A stretch of 64,000 bases of DNA, taken from contig JAMWFC010000113.1 of NCBI GenBank assembly GCA_027475525.1, forward strand, positions 3,088,001-3,152,000. The letters run 5' to 3'. Source of the stretch: Macrolepiota albuminosa. Its lineage: Eukaryota; Basidiomycota; Agaricomycetes; Agaricales; Agaricaceae. This document shows, in pieces, positions 12,142 to 20,956 of the stretch (the first letter of the stretch is position 1; every line of letters starts with the position of its first letter). The position numbers and the translations under genes were made by a program. A model generated the notes under the pieces. It was given only the letters and a program-made list of their open reading frames with translations. It searched no databases and was not told the DNA's origin.

Positions 12142-12316
12142 TTCAAACAAGTCCATGTTCCGGTTTACAAGAAGTAGATATGATAGTAAGAAATTGTGGG
12201 TACGATAATAAGGAATACATCATCTTAGTCGAGATACACAGAAGTCAAAGGTGGGCATCGGACCCGCGTTAAGAACGCGAACCAGAGGGGGTGTGGCATC
12301 GGCGAATAGGGGACCC
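12142..12316 (-). repeat. Split direct repeat B1
   Basis: 175 bp copy of B2. It lies directly downstream (in element sense) of the recombinase stop and next to A2. The A2/B1 junction reproduces the sequence expected when the element's two ends meet in a circle. Confidence 0.92.
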
Positions 12317-12324
12317 ACATCGAA

Positions 12325-12341
12325 GACAATTGCGCATTGTC
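12325..12341. promoter_or_regulatory. Perfect palindrome next to recombinase stop
   Basis: GACAAT-TGCGC-ATTGTC, 17 bp, between B1 and the recombinase stop codon. It could be a recombinase-binding or termination structure; that role is inference only. Confidence 0.45.
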
Positions 12342-12358
12342 GAACGCTGATAACCCCC

Positions 12359-13576
12359 TCAGGAAGCGATACGTCTGAGAAAACCTGCTTCCTGTAGAAT
12401 CGGCTTCAGAAATTCAACGTGAAGCGGTGCTATGATCTCAATGTGACGCCAGTAGCGAAGGAAGGCATCTGATGTCCATCGACCGAGAATCTTGACAATG
12501 TCTGGAGAAATACCAGCGAGTAAAAGATGAGTTGTACCTCCAATCCGAAAGCAATGGCCCGAAACGACAGGAAAGTTATTTAGCTTAAAGATGACGTTTA
12601 TGCGTCCGAGGAACTTCCTTTGAGACAGAATCGAGAAACCTCCCGAAGAATTACGATAAGAGGCCATCGTCTGTGTAACAGAGTTGAAGTTGACAGAGTG
12701 GTGTAAATGTAGTGCGTTGATAGGATCAATGAAGTCTTGTCTTGTAAGTATTACGTCCTCCCCACGGCGACCTCCCATTTTTGTATTTGGAAGATGAAGA
12801 GTACGTGAACCTGCAGAGGTCGCCGGTGGTTTAAGGTCATTCCAAGTAGGATAGAGTGATGGGTCGAATTTTGTTTCTGAAAGTGGTAGGATCTCTCCGA
12901 GACGAATTTGACCCCAGAAGCATGCCAGGGCGACAAAGTATATGCATCGGTCGGCAGGAGAAGACCAATCTAGGTTCCGTTCCAGGCATAGTAGCATGTC
13001 GTTCGATATAGGTGGCCTCTTAGGCCTGAATGAGGACAGTGGACGGTGATTTTCTACCCCCTTAATAACGTATTCAAGTTGCTGTCCACCATGATAGGCA
13101 TATCTATTTTCTATATGCCATGCGCGGATGCCGTCGCACTTAGCAGAGACTGTTTTCCCGGCAACTCTGCCAGCAAACGAGGCAGCAAATTCGCATAACA
13201 ATGACTCCGGAGCAGGCAAGATCTCATCTTTAGGGATTGCATTGATATGACAGTAATCAACAAATTGGCGTACGGCATTTGAGTACTTCTTTTGAGTAGA
13301 AGGCTTCCAAGCCCCGCGAATAACGGATTTTACGACGTCTGTATGATTTAGTTTGTATGGGTGATATAGGTAGTCGTCCCTTCGTCGTTTCCGACTGAGT
13401 CTTGAGTGAGCAGGGCATTCAGACAGCAGTGTTGCATGGGCATTCGACAATGTAGTTGTGTTGATTGTGGATGAGCTGATGAGTGCACGACTAGCCAGAA
13501 AGGTCGAAACATATTGAGAAGCCAAGGTGTGAATGCTGTACTGTATGGAGTGGCTATTTGTGAGCATGATCCTCAC
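12359..13576 (-). CDS. Ngaro tyrosine recombinase (YR)
   Basis: 405-residue tyrosine recombinase that would integrate the circular double-stranded cDNA of the element by strand exchange in the nucleus. The N-terminal half has a core-binding (SAM-like) fold signature: WKPSTQKKYSNAVRQFVDYC around residues 90-110. The catalytic half shows the first arginine in FWGQIRLGE (about residue 222), HCFRIGG (HxxR, about 341), the GRW tryptophan and the nucleophile tyrosine in FLRYWR (about 374). All expected catalytic residues are present. It is the last gene of the element, about 250 bp downstream of RT/RNase H, just before B1. The upstream Met choices at the extreme N-terminus are uncertain. Confidence 0.93.
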   Translation of the reverse strand: MRIMLTNSHSIQYSIHTLASQYVSTFLASRALISSSTINTTTLSNAHATLLSECPAHSRLSRKRRRDDYLYHPYKLNHTDVVKSVIRGAWKPSTQKKYSNAVRQFVDYCHINAIPKDEILPAPESLLCEFAASFAGRVAGKTVSAKCDGIRAWHIENRYAYHGGQQLEYVIKGVENHRPLSSFRPKRPPISNDMLLCLERNLDWSSPADRCIYFVALACFWGQIRLGEILPLSETKFDPSLYPTWNDLKPPATSAGSRTLHLPNTKMGGRRGEDVILTRQDFIDPINALHLHHSVNFNSVTQTMASYRNSSGGFSILSQRKFLGRINVIFKLNNFPVVSGHCFRIGGTTHLLLAGISPDIVKILGRWTSDAFLRYWRHIEIIAPLHVEFLKPILQEAGFLRRIAS

Positions 13577-13828
13577 TAAATAGGTGTGTCACGCGGTGCC
13601 GAAGCTGAATGGATGCGATATGAAATTGGAATGTCCTTCGCGTCGTTCTCGGTATGTTACAAACCGGCGAAGAGGTATAGAGTTGAAATGCAATGTGATA
13701 ATTACAATGAGACAATATTGGAGACAATATTGCTGGCATTTGCGTAAACAAATAACTTGTTTGTGTGTAGTTTGAGTATTAAGTATTTAATCGGAAGGTA
13801 AACTGGAGACGTTGCTTCTATTAAGTAT

Positions 13829-16027
13829 TTAATCAGAGGGTAAACTGGAGTAGGAGACGCTGGACGCTACTAAAGATTTGAGGTAGGCAGGAATCGCTGG
13901 AGGAAAAGGGTATAGCAATTTTCGTGAAGGGAAGGTACCTCTGGAAGGGGCATCTGCAAGATTGTTAGCTGTAGGGATCCAAGACGTGGTGATCCAAAGG
14001 GAGTGTGTTTGGAAGTTTGAAACAATGTTGCGTAGAATGAAGTTTGAGGCAGAGTTTCTTGAGCGTCCTGCACGGAGAGCACCAACGCAGCCGGAATTGT
14101 CCGAGTGTATGATGATGTGTGCATTGTTATATTTCGCGGATATGAGAGTGCGAACGGCAAGGTCAATGGCAACCATTTCAGCCCACCCTATATCTCGTTC
14201 GGTAGTCCTCCATCCCGGTAACAGCTTCCAGGCCAGCCACTTCCCGTTCAGGTTAAAACCGATGCCCCAAGTAGTGGAGGCGTCAACATGTAAGGTAATG
14301 TTGAGAGGAGCAGGGGGCCTGTAAATCTGCAAGGAGCATTCACCTCGCAATGCAACGGTCCACCATTCGATATCAGCCATCACGGCAGGGGTGATCCTGT
14401 GTTTGAGCCATGGTGGTGAGTCTGTTGGGAAGCCTGCACGAAACTTGTAGAGACTAGGAAGATGAGAGCGACCTGTTGGAACAACAAGCGTAACATGATT
14501 CAGGGTGTCAATGATCGACTCTGTCATCTGTAGAGTGGCAAAAGCTCCCAATGTCCATGCCGAAAGTTTGCAGAGATATTTCTCCCGCTTCGAGGTCGGG
14601 AGAGAGACCGTCTTCTCATCAATTGACCACAGAAAGCCGATATATGTGAATGAAGCGGAAAAGGGAACGAATTTTTCAGGGGCCCATGGCCAGCCTAATT
14701 CCCTAGCGACGTCCCAGATGAGCTCCTCTGTGTAATTGTAGTAAGAGGAACCGTCGCTCCGATGATGTAAGTACCGAAAGAAGATGAAGTCATCAACCCA
14801 TTTCAGAAGGGCTTCAATGCCTTTCGATATGTAAATATGAGCGATAGTGTCTGCAACAGACCCGAAAATGCCCGGTGCTGGAGAAATGCCGAAGTTGAGT
14901 CTATGATCAAAGGTGATTTTATCGTCAATACGGAGTGCAGTGAAACGCCTTTCGTCAGGCTTAGTTGGAATGATTCGGAATGCAGATTCAACGTCAAAGA
15001 CTGCCACCTGTGTGCCAGGTGGTGAGTCAGCAACCAGCATCCAACAGGCGGAGAAAGTGCCCCAGTCACATTGAAACCTCTTTGTATCGATGTGAGAATT
15101 AACTGAGGGGATCAAGGGATTGTGCCGTGGATATGAGTGATCTACAGTGATCCGCAGTTTTCCTGGAGTACGTTCAATGACATTAAGCGGAGCAGTGCGA
15201 AAGTGACCAAATAAACGTTCTGCCAGCTCAGGGGGAAATTCTTCCGAAACGCGCCCCAAAAGCCGTTCTTTGTTGTATTTCTCTAATACGAAGTTGTGAT
15301 GGGAGGTATCTCGGTAGTGGTTAGGAGGGGAGAAGGTAGCATCTAAGGTAAAGGTCTCAAGACCCAAGGAGAAACCATATTGTAGTCCATGTATGATGTG
15401 TGAAAAACGATCAAGAGAATCGGTGTCGCGAAGTGAAGAAATCCATCGATCTACATTGAGAGGAGTTGTAACTGGAAAGAATCTACTGAGAAGCGCAGTT
15501 CTGTGCAGAGTGCTGACCGCCGGCACACAGGGAGCAGGCATGATGGTGAGGGCAGTCCGTTGTACTGCAGGAATTTGGACCGTTGAAGGCGAAGCAGTAT
15601 GTGATGCCATCAGAATCAGCGAATCGGCCATCAACTTTCCTGAGGATGTGTCCAGTTCTGGTGCAGGAAGAGAAGCGGTGGTCGCTGTCACCGCAGACCA
15701 TGCAGCGAGTGGACCTTCCGTTACCTCGGGCACTGGTACTGTAAGCCTGACGTCGTTTGCCCCGGACAGAAGAGAGTCCTCGGCGGCCATGCGTCGTCGA
15801 CGCTTCCGTCTCACGAAAGGATTGATTAGAAGAAGTAGAAGAGTGCGAGGCAGAAGAAGAGGAGGGAGGTGATGAGGAAGGTGGAGGGGCATCGCTGAAG
15901 AGTAGGTCGGATTGGAGTCCCATAGATTGGTGAATGCGATCCTGCATATGGTCGTTGAACTTCCGCTCAAAGACCAGTTTGTGCCAAACATCCATGCGCA
16001 GGTTGCCCTGAGATTGTAAGTATGCAT
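13829..16027 (-). CDS. Ngaro reverse transcriptase / RNase H
   Basis: Up to 732 residues. The RT domain (about residues 250-480) shows LRITVDHSYPRHNP, FDVESAFRIIPTKPDERRFT, a FGISPAPGIFG motif and the catalytic box KWVDDFIFF (about 410; VDD replaces the usual YxDD, normal for the DIRS/Ngaro group). RNase H follows with LHVDASTTWGIG, GWAEMVAIDLA, HSDNSGCVGAL and NLADAPSRG, giving the D-E-D-D set. It converts element RNA to DNA. The frame overlaps the 3' end of gag by about 545 bp in the +1 register. The true start is probably well downstream of 16027, because the first 200 residues are poorly structured. How it is translated (frameshift, reinitiation or separate mRNA) is not shown. Confidence 0.92.
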   Translation of the reverse strand: MHTYNLRATCAWMFGTNWSLSGSSTTICRIAFTNLWDSNPTYSSAMPLHLPHHLPPLLLPRTLLLLLINPFVRRKRRRRMAAEDSLLSGANDVRLTVPVPEVTEGPLAAWSAVTATTASLPAPELDTSSGKLMADSLILMASHTASPSTVQIPAVQRTALTIMPAPCVPAVSTLHRTALLSRFFPVTTPLNVDRWISSLRDTDSLDRFSHIIHGLQYGFSLGLETFTLDATFSPPNHYRDTSHHNFVLEKYNKERLLGRVSEEFPPELAERLFGHFRTAPLNVIERTPGKLRITVDHSYPRHNPLIPSVNSHIDTKRFQCDWGTFSACWMLVADSPPGTQVAVFDVESAFRIIPTKPDERRFTALRIDDKITFDHRLNFGISPAPGIFGSVADTIAHIYISKGIEALLKWVDDFIFFRYLHHRSDGSSYYNYTEELIWDVARELGWPWAPEKFVPFSASFTYIGFLWSIDEKTVSLPTSKREKYLCKLSAWTLGAFATLQMTESIIDTLNHVTLVVPTGRSHLPSLYKFRAGFPTDSPPWLKHRITPAVMADIEWWTVALRGECSLQIYRPPAPLNITLHVDASTTWGIGFNLNGKWLAWKLLPGWRTTERDIGWAEMVAIDLAVRTLISAKYNNAHIIIHSDNSGCVGALRAGRSRNSASNFILRNIVSNFQTHSLWITTSWIPTANNLADAPSRGTFPSRKLLYPFPPAIPAYLKSLVASSVSYSSLPSD

Positions 16028-17489
16028 GACGAAGGAAGATGTCGTAGGCTAGGTAAACCTGGAAGTTTTCACCAAAATCCTGACGACGCTGTATGCGTTC
16101 GTAGTGAATCTGAAAACAGTCCGCAATGGCATGCGCAGTGGGGCCCCCAATGAGGCCCTCAGGGCCTGCCTTCAGGCAGTGGCGAATGACCCAGACAAGA
16201 GTTGACGAGGCCTGCATGAATTCAAAGGCCGTGAGCAAGCGTTCCTTGCTCTGATCGAACCTGGAACTGGAGACCTGAAGTTCCCCAGCAGAGGTAAGAG
16301 ATAGAGAGGAGTCGCCCTGGCGATTGGTTGCCGTGAGAGCACGATGGCAAGCAGCCGTGGTCAGAGCATCCAGAGGAATGTAAACACACCAACCCGCATT
16401 GAAGATGCGCTGGACACGCAAGGGGATGGGCATGATGTTCGGATCAAGTTCCGTCATGGCCGTAGGAGGCGCCGCCAGGAAGGAGCGGGTAGGGGCAGGT
16501 ATGGAGGAAATTTCGGAAGGGATGGATGGTGTAGCCAGGGAGGTCATAATGGAGGAGGAGGTTAGTCCAGAGTGGCCCAGGGAGGGCGTGGCAGGAGTAA
16601 TGTTTATTGCAGGTAACACAGGTAGGGCGGAAGGAGAAGTAATTACGGTACTGGCCTGAGGAATAGCCTGAGCCATACCCGTACCAAAACTCTGCAAGAG
16701 AGAGAGGAGTTCTGCGCGCGAAATGGTAACTGTGTCTTCTGGAGGAAGGGGTGGGCCTGGTACCTGCGGAGTGGCAGGCCCAGGCAAGGTATGTGTAGGA
16801 GGAGCGTCAGATATGATGGCTGTAGGCAAGGTATGTGCAGGAGGTATCCCGGAAATGGGTGCGGGCAACGTATGTGTAGGAACAGAAGCGGAATTAGCGT
16901 CCGCAATCGGCAAGGAGTGAGGCAACTGGGAGGCTGAGGAAGGATGTAGGAGAAAATTACCAGAGCGTAGGTGGAGTTCCGCAGAGCCTGGAGATAGTTG
17001 ATGGCTGGGGGAAGGAGGGGCTCGACGCTTGGATGCGTGCCGGTGTGCAGCCTTCGTCGGAGAAAGTGTACGAGAGGACGGAGAACAGCGATCACGTGGG
17101 GCCAGATCTGGGTGAGGCAACCTCTGGGGAGAGAATGGGACGGCCAGGATCTTGGTTGGGGAATTGGCAGGCGATCGGAGAGAAGTCTCTGGAAAGGGAT
17201 CACGATCCACCCCCATGGAAGGGAGGCGATTGAGTTGCGTCACCGGATTGACGTGGCACTCATCGAGAGGAGAGTCCTCGAAATCCACACCTGGCTCGTC
17301 GTCGGAGAGTTCCTCGTCCTCGGGGACATCCTGCATCGAGGATTGTCGGAGAACACGCTTTCTGCGCGAGGACACAGGCGGGCCGTCGGCCTCAGAAGGG
17401 GGCACAGACTCAGAGCGGATGCGGGAGCTTCGACGCACCCCGAAGGTAGACGCCGGGGCGTCAGAGTCCTGTGTGGAACTGAGAGTCAT
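15483..17489 (-). CDS. Ngaro Gag with three zinc-finger motifs
   Basis: The nucleocapsid/capsid-like protein packages element RNA. The start is set at the Met at 17489 (MTLSSTQDSDAPASTFGVRR), because the open frame upstream to 17630 lies in terminal repeat A1 and recurs in A2. The first 300 residues are Ser/Pro-rich and acidic. The middle carries the conserved CVYIPLDALTTAACHRALTA segment. The C-terminus has a knuckle CMVCGDSDHRFSSC (C-x2-C-x4-H-x4-C), then a CCCH-like CFAFNGPNSCSTTDCPHHH, then a second knuckle CSLCAGGQHSAQNC just before the stop. The same three-finger tail occurs in the second Ngaro-like element (46532-47656), confirming the family. Confidence 0.9.
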   Translation of the reverse strand: MTLSSTQDSDAPASTFGVRRSSRIRSESVPPSEADGPPVSSRRKRVLRQSSMQDVPEDEELSDDEPGVDFEDSPLDECHVNPVTQLNRLPSMGVDRDPFPETSLRSPANSPTKILAVPFSPQRLPHPDLAPRDRCSPSSRTLSPTKAAHRHASKRRAPPSPSHQLSPGSAELHLRSGNFLLHPSSASQLPHSLPIADANSASVPTHTLPAPISGIPPAHTLPTAIISDAPPTHTLPGPATPQVPGPPLPPEDTVTISRAELLSLLQSFGTGMAQAIPQASTVITSPSALPVLPAINITPATPSLGHSGLTSSSIMTSLATPSIPSEISSIPAPTRSFLAAPPTAMTELDPNIMPIPLRVQRIFNAGWCVYIPLDALTTAACHRALTATNRQGDSSLSLTSAGELQVSSSRFDQSKERLLTAFEFMQASSTLVWVIRHCLKAGPEGLIGGPTAHAIADCFQIHYERIQRRQDFGENFQVYLAYDIFLRHAYLQSQGNLRMDVWHKLVFERKFNDHMQDRIHQSMGLQSDLLFSDAPPPSSSPPSSSSASHSSTSSNQSFRETEASTTHGRRGLSSVRGKRRQAYSTSARGNGRSTRCMVCGDSDHRFSSCTRTGHILRKVDGRFADSDGITYCFAFNGPNSCSTTDCPHHHACSLCAGGQHSAQNCASQ

Positions 17490-17545
17490 ATCGCAGAGGA
17501 ACACGAGAGGTAGGATGTGAAGTAAGATAGAACACGAAGTAGAGC

Positions 17546-17685
17546 TACGAAAAGACGCGATTTTTGTGAAAGCTACTACAGAAGGTGGAGGTACAAATGA
17601 GAGATGTCCAAGGATACGTGACCGTGACACGGTTGTTTAAAACGCGTTCCACATTCATTCCGTGCCTCCGTTCTGCGGACTGTCA
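17546..17685 (-). repeat. Split direct repeat A1 (element 5' end)
   Basis: 140-bp terminal repeat, TACGAAAAGACGCG... to CTGCGGACTGTCA, abutting host TTTATGCCACTAG. It presumably carries the element promoter, just upstream of the gag start in element sense; no promoter motif was identified. Confidence 0.9.
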
Positions 17686-19571
17686 TTTATGCCACTAGTG
17701 AACCTATTGTTGATAAAGACGCATCTAACAACAGAGTCGATGGGAGTAGCTTTGAGTCATTGGAATTACCCGATGATGAAGCTGATATGGCAGACTTAGT
17801 TTTCTCAGACAATGTGCCAATTGCATGTGTTGATAACAAATCCTTGGTGTTTGCTGCCTCCACCAACGAACAAGAGTATGTTGATGATAACGAAGATTGT
17901 TGTGTTATGGAAAACACCAGTACTTATGTACATGGCGTTACTACTAAACACAATGATCCTGTCAATGTTGGTGCTGGTGAACACTATAATATTGAAGAGT
18001 AGCATCTTATTATTTGCTTGATTGATTTCTGTATTCTGATTTTTTTTTTTTGGTTAGATTTGACGGTGCTACTGATCTGACTGTTATGGTTACTAATCCT
18101 CTGGTTATGCAGCCAGACATACAGGATCCTATATTCTCCTTTACATACAGTATGCTTTCTTATTTTCTGTATGTCTGTTTATAGTATCTGCATTGCAATA
18201 TGTACTGGTCTGTTTCTATTTATTGACCTATTTTTTGCATAGTCGCATGTTTAATATCATACCGTATGGATATGATAAACAAACCAGTGATGGATCAGTG
18301 TGATTTGCATATATATTGGCTGTGACATTGAAGCTGACCGAAGAAAACGCAGAGTAAGTGCTTATGTTGTCTTGTTCATATGCATTGTCGTTACACATGT
18401 GTATAGGTCTTTGATTCGAGGCCTGTTGTGAGTTGAACATGGCTTATACGTGCATTCAGCTTGCATACATCCTGATAATCTTACTGCCAAATCTCGTCGC
18501 CTTGTTTTAAACCATGGGGATAATGCCTTTTGCATCAATATCATGTTTGGCATCGTATCTACTTCTCATCTCTTTAATTCTGGCATAGAAGTCAGCAGTT
18601 ACTCATCCTCCTATAAACAGAAACGTTTGATGATTGTGCCATTCCAGCAAGAATTTCTACGTTCTATGGCCAATGCTGGAAATGCATTGGGTTTGCGTTC
18701 TGATCCCATGGGCTCTTACTCAAGCTATAGGATGGCCTTTGTAACCAGAGGTGAAGGGAAGAGCATGTCCTTCAAAAACTGTAAATTTTCAACTTGTGTG
18801 TAGCATACCTTCATGTTGACATCATTTTGTAGCGGGTGGCTACTCAGTGCCTGCTCTTTCAAAGCCTCCTGTACTTACAGAAGATTTAATGTTCTCTGTC
18901 AAATCTGCTCCTATCGTACCACCTCTGAATTTCAAGAATTCTATGGATGCGGTAATAAATTATGAATTGACAGGTGTGTCTTCCATGTCATTATTTGTTG
19001 ACTTCTCTATTTATTTATTTTCAGTGCCTGTATATGATGGTCATTTGGAAACTGGACCTGCCTTTGCTAGTTGGCACTCATACAATGGTAACATGTCCGA
19101 TGTTCCCAAGGGGTCCGTTGTTGCCGTGGATTACACAGCTGGATAGTTTGAAGGGTCCTCTTCAGTGTATGTTGACCATTTATTATAATATTCTTATTGG
19201 TTATTTATTTATTTATTTGTAGTTTCCTTTCAACTAACATTAAGTTCATCATAGTTCTTCACACTTCTGATTTTGTTGTGGTTGGTGGTGCAGGCACCAG
19301 GCACATGGCATTCTTGATGAGACCTGGTGGTCTTGAAATGTCTGAATATGGTGCTCCGAAAGGGTCAAAAGATATTTCTTCTTCTGGTTTTGTGAGTGGT
19401 ATACTCTCCAGACACTGCAGTGCCAGCTCCAAGACATCTCACAATGCTGATTCAACTGCTTCTCCCTGATCTGGTGTTAGTAGATCGGCCACAAATCAGG
19501 GTGCTACCTCTAAGCCGGCTTGTTCTGCTGGGCTACCCAAGAAGAAAGGTAAAAATAAAGAAGCAATCTGA

Positions 19572-20340
19572 TCGCTAGCATGTGGACCACATATAGTTCC
19601 TTCAATTTTCTGCGCTTGTTGATATAATTTTGATTTTGTTGTTTGCTGCATTCTGATCTCTTTGCTAAACTATCTCATACCATTTTTGCGTACATCACTC
19701 TGTTTGACTACAAAATTTTGAGTGATGAATAAAATATGCATTATTTGCAATGTGCCAGTGGTCTCGTGTAAGAGTGTCGTGGACGGATAAAACTAACTTG
19801 GTATGATCTTCATATTCATTGATATTATAGCACGTATTTATTATTTGATTGTTTTACTTGCTGAAGGTTGTATTGTCTGTTTTGTATGACTAATCCTTGT
19901 TGTTTAAATTTGTCTATAGTTAATCCGATGTCAATCTAAATATGGGCTGCTATTACATATATAATTTTATTTACTGAAAATGTTGATTTTTTATTTTATA
20001 CATATCTCTATATAATGCGACGACACCTGGGAAATGATGTGCTTAGTCAGTTTTGACAGTTTCTGACTAAGGCTAACAAATACTTCCTTTTTTGTCTCTT
20101 TTTTTTAGTCAGTTGGAAAAAGAAACAGTATATTAGTTATTATTTAAGTAATAAAAAATGTATATATTAAATATTTCATTGTATGCTATCTCTCAGGCAC
20201 ATGTGGAAGGTGTCCGGAGTCTATGGATGTGGCTGAGGCCCAAATGTGGTTTAGTAGACACCAGTTTTCACGCCTTGCATGTTTTTTATCCAAACAGCAC
20301 CAATTTTTCCATGGTTTCAATGTTGTAATGAGTAAACTAC
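19572..20340. other. AT-rich intergenic, no gene seen
   Basis: No supported frame. Poly-T and AT-rich runs near 20090-20180. Confidence 0.4.
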
Positions 20341-20660
20341 ACTACAAAGTAAGTGTTGATTAATTGATTGATGTACAAATATTAATAACCATTTTTCTAG
20401 CAAAACTTCAAAACTCGATTACAAAGTAAGTATTGATTGATTGATTGATTGATTGATATTAATAAATGATCAATTTAGCTACAACTTCAAAACTTGATTA
20501 CAAAGTAAGTATTGACTGATTGATTGATTGATGACCATTAACAAACATTCTTATAGTGAAATTTTCAAACTCAACTACAAAGTAAGTAATGATTGATTGA
20601 TTGATTGATGATTCTTAACAAACATTCAATAGCTCGACAACTTTCAGCTATTGATTGATC
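20341..20660. repeat. Four-unit tandem repeat (77-79 bp) with GATT microsatellite
   Basis: Units marked by ACTACAAAGTAAGT or ATTACAAAGTAAGT begin at 20341, 20418, 20497 and 20574. Each is followed by (TTGA)n runs and an ACAAACATTC / AACTTCAAAAC stretch. Units are divergent, unlike the perfect 77-bp duplications elsewhere. It lies just 5' of the Helitron coding region. Confidence 0.8.
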
Positions 20661-20956
20661 ATTGTAAGAGATTTTTGGTGTATTTGAGCCTAGAAAATGC
20701 TTAAAAAATTCGAAAAAATTATAGAAAAATCAGGAAAAATTCAATTCAGCTTATAGTGAAAGTTTGGGCTATGGTAGTAAGTGACATTTATTGTTTTTGG
20801 GCTTTATAAATGCTTAGAAAATTAAATAAAATCAAGAAAAATTCAATTCAGCTTATAGTAACACTTGGACAACTTTGAGCTATTGATATAGTCATCATGT
20901 AAGTGTCTTTCAATGGTTTTAAGCTATGAAAATGCCTAAAATATTATTCTTTCAGG

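Larger units (their letters stand above)
11701..17685 (-). mobile_element. Complete Ngaro-type tyrosine-recombinase retrotransposon
   Basis: Read on the minus strand the order is A1 (17685-17546), gag, RT/RNase H, tyrosine recombinase, B1 (12316-12142), A2 (12140-12001), B2 (11875-11701). This is the split-direct-repeat layout that defines Ngaro elements. No LTRs and no integrase or methylase domain were seen. A copies differ at 3 of 140 positions and B copies at 1 of 175, all transitions, so the copy is fairly young. The three reading frames have no internal stop and the recombinase keeps its R, HxxR, W and Y residues, so this copy may still be competent. It is inserted in an exon of the gene at 11401-19571, without an obvious target duplication, as expected for recombinase-mediated integration. 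Confidence 0.92.
11401..19571 (+). pseudogene. Multi-exon gene of unknown function split by a Ngaro element
   Basis: Exons supported by frame plus GT...AG borders: 11401-11569 (HSRILLDKLHVAGVMKS), 11647-11700 continuing after the insertion at 17686-17998 (acidic: SFESLELPDDEADMADLVFS), 18058-18149, 18243-18353 (RMFNIIPYGYDKQTSDGS), 18407-18780 (SRRLVLNHGDNAFCINIMFG, FNSGIEVSSYSSSYKQKR, IVPFQQEFLRS), 18833-18973 (YSVPALSKPPVLTEDLMF), 19025-19166 (PVYDGHLETGPAFASWHSYN, PKGSVVAVDYT) and 19223-19571 with a Lys-rich end (PKKKGKNKE). Introns are mostly 51-59 nt. In-frame stops near 18297 (TGA for a likely Trp), 18430 and 19144 (TAG for a likely Trp) mark decay. The motifs match my memory of a multi-copy agaricomycete family of unknown function; no catalytic motif is visible. 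The Ngaro insertion lies inside the second listed exon. Confidence 0.6.

Noticed and set aside
15393..15872. 159-codon frame on + inside the Ngaro element
   Set aside because: Antisense shadow of the gag/RT overlap, Arg/Ser-rich composition from the opposite strand.
16643..17203. Long minus-strand frame (186 codons) rich in Pro/Leu
   Set aside because: Alternative frame of the Ngaro gag gene; gag has conserved zinc fingers and the homologue at 46532-47656.
20341..20660. Counted among the 77-bp duplications at first
   Set aside because: Units differ strongly and spacing varies (77, 79, 77), so it is an ordinary tandem array.
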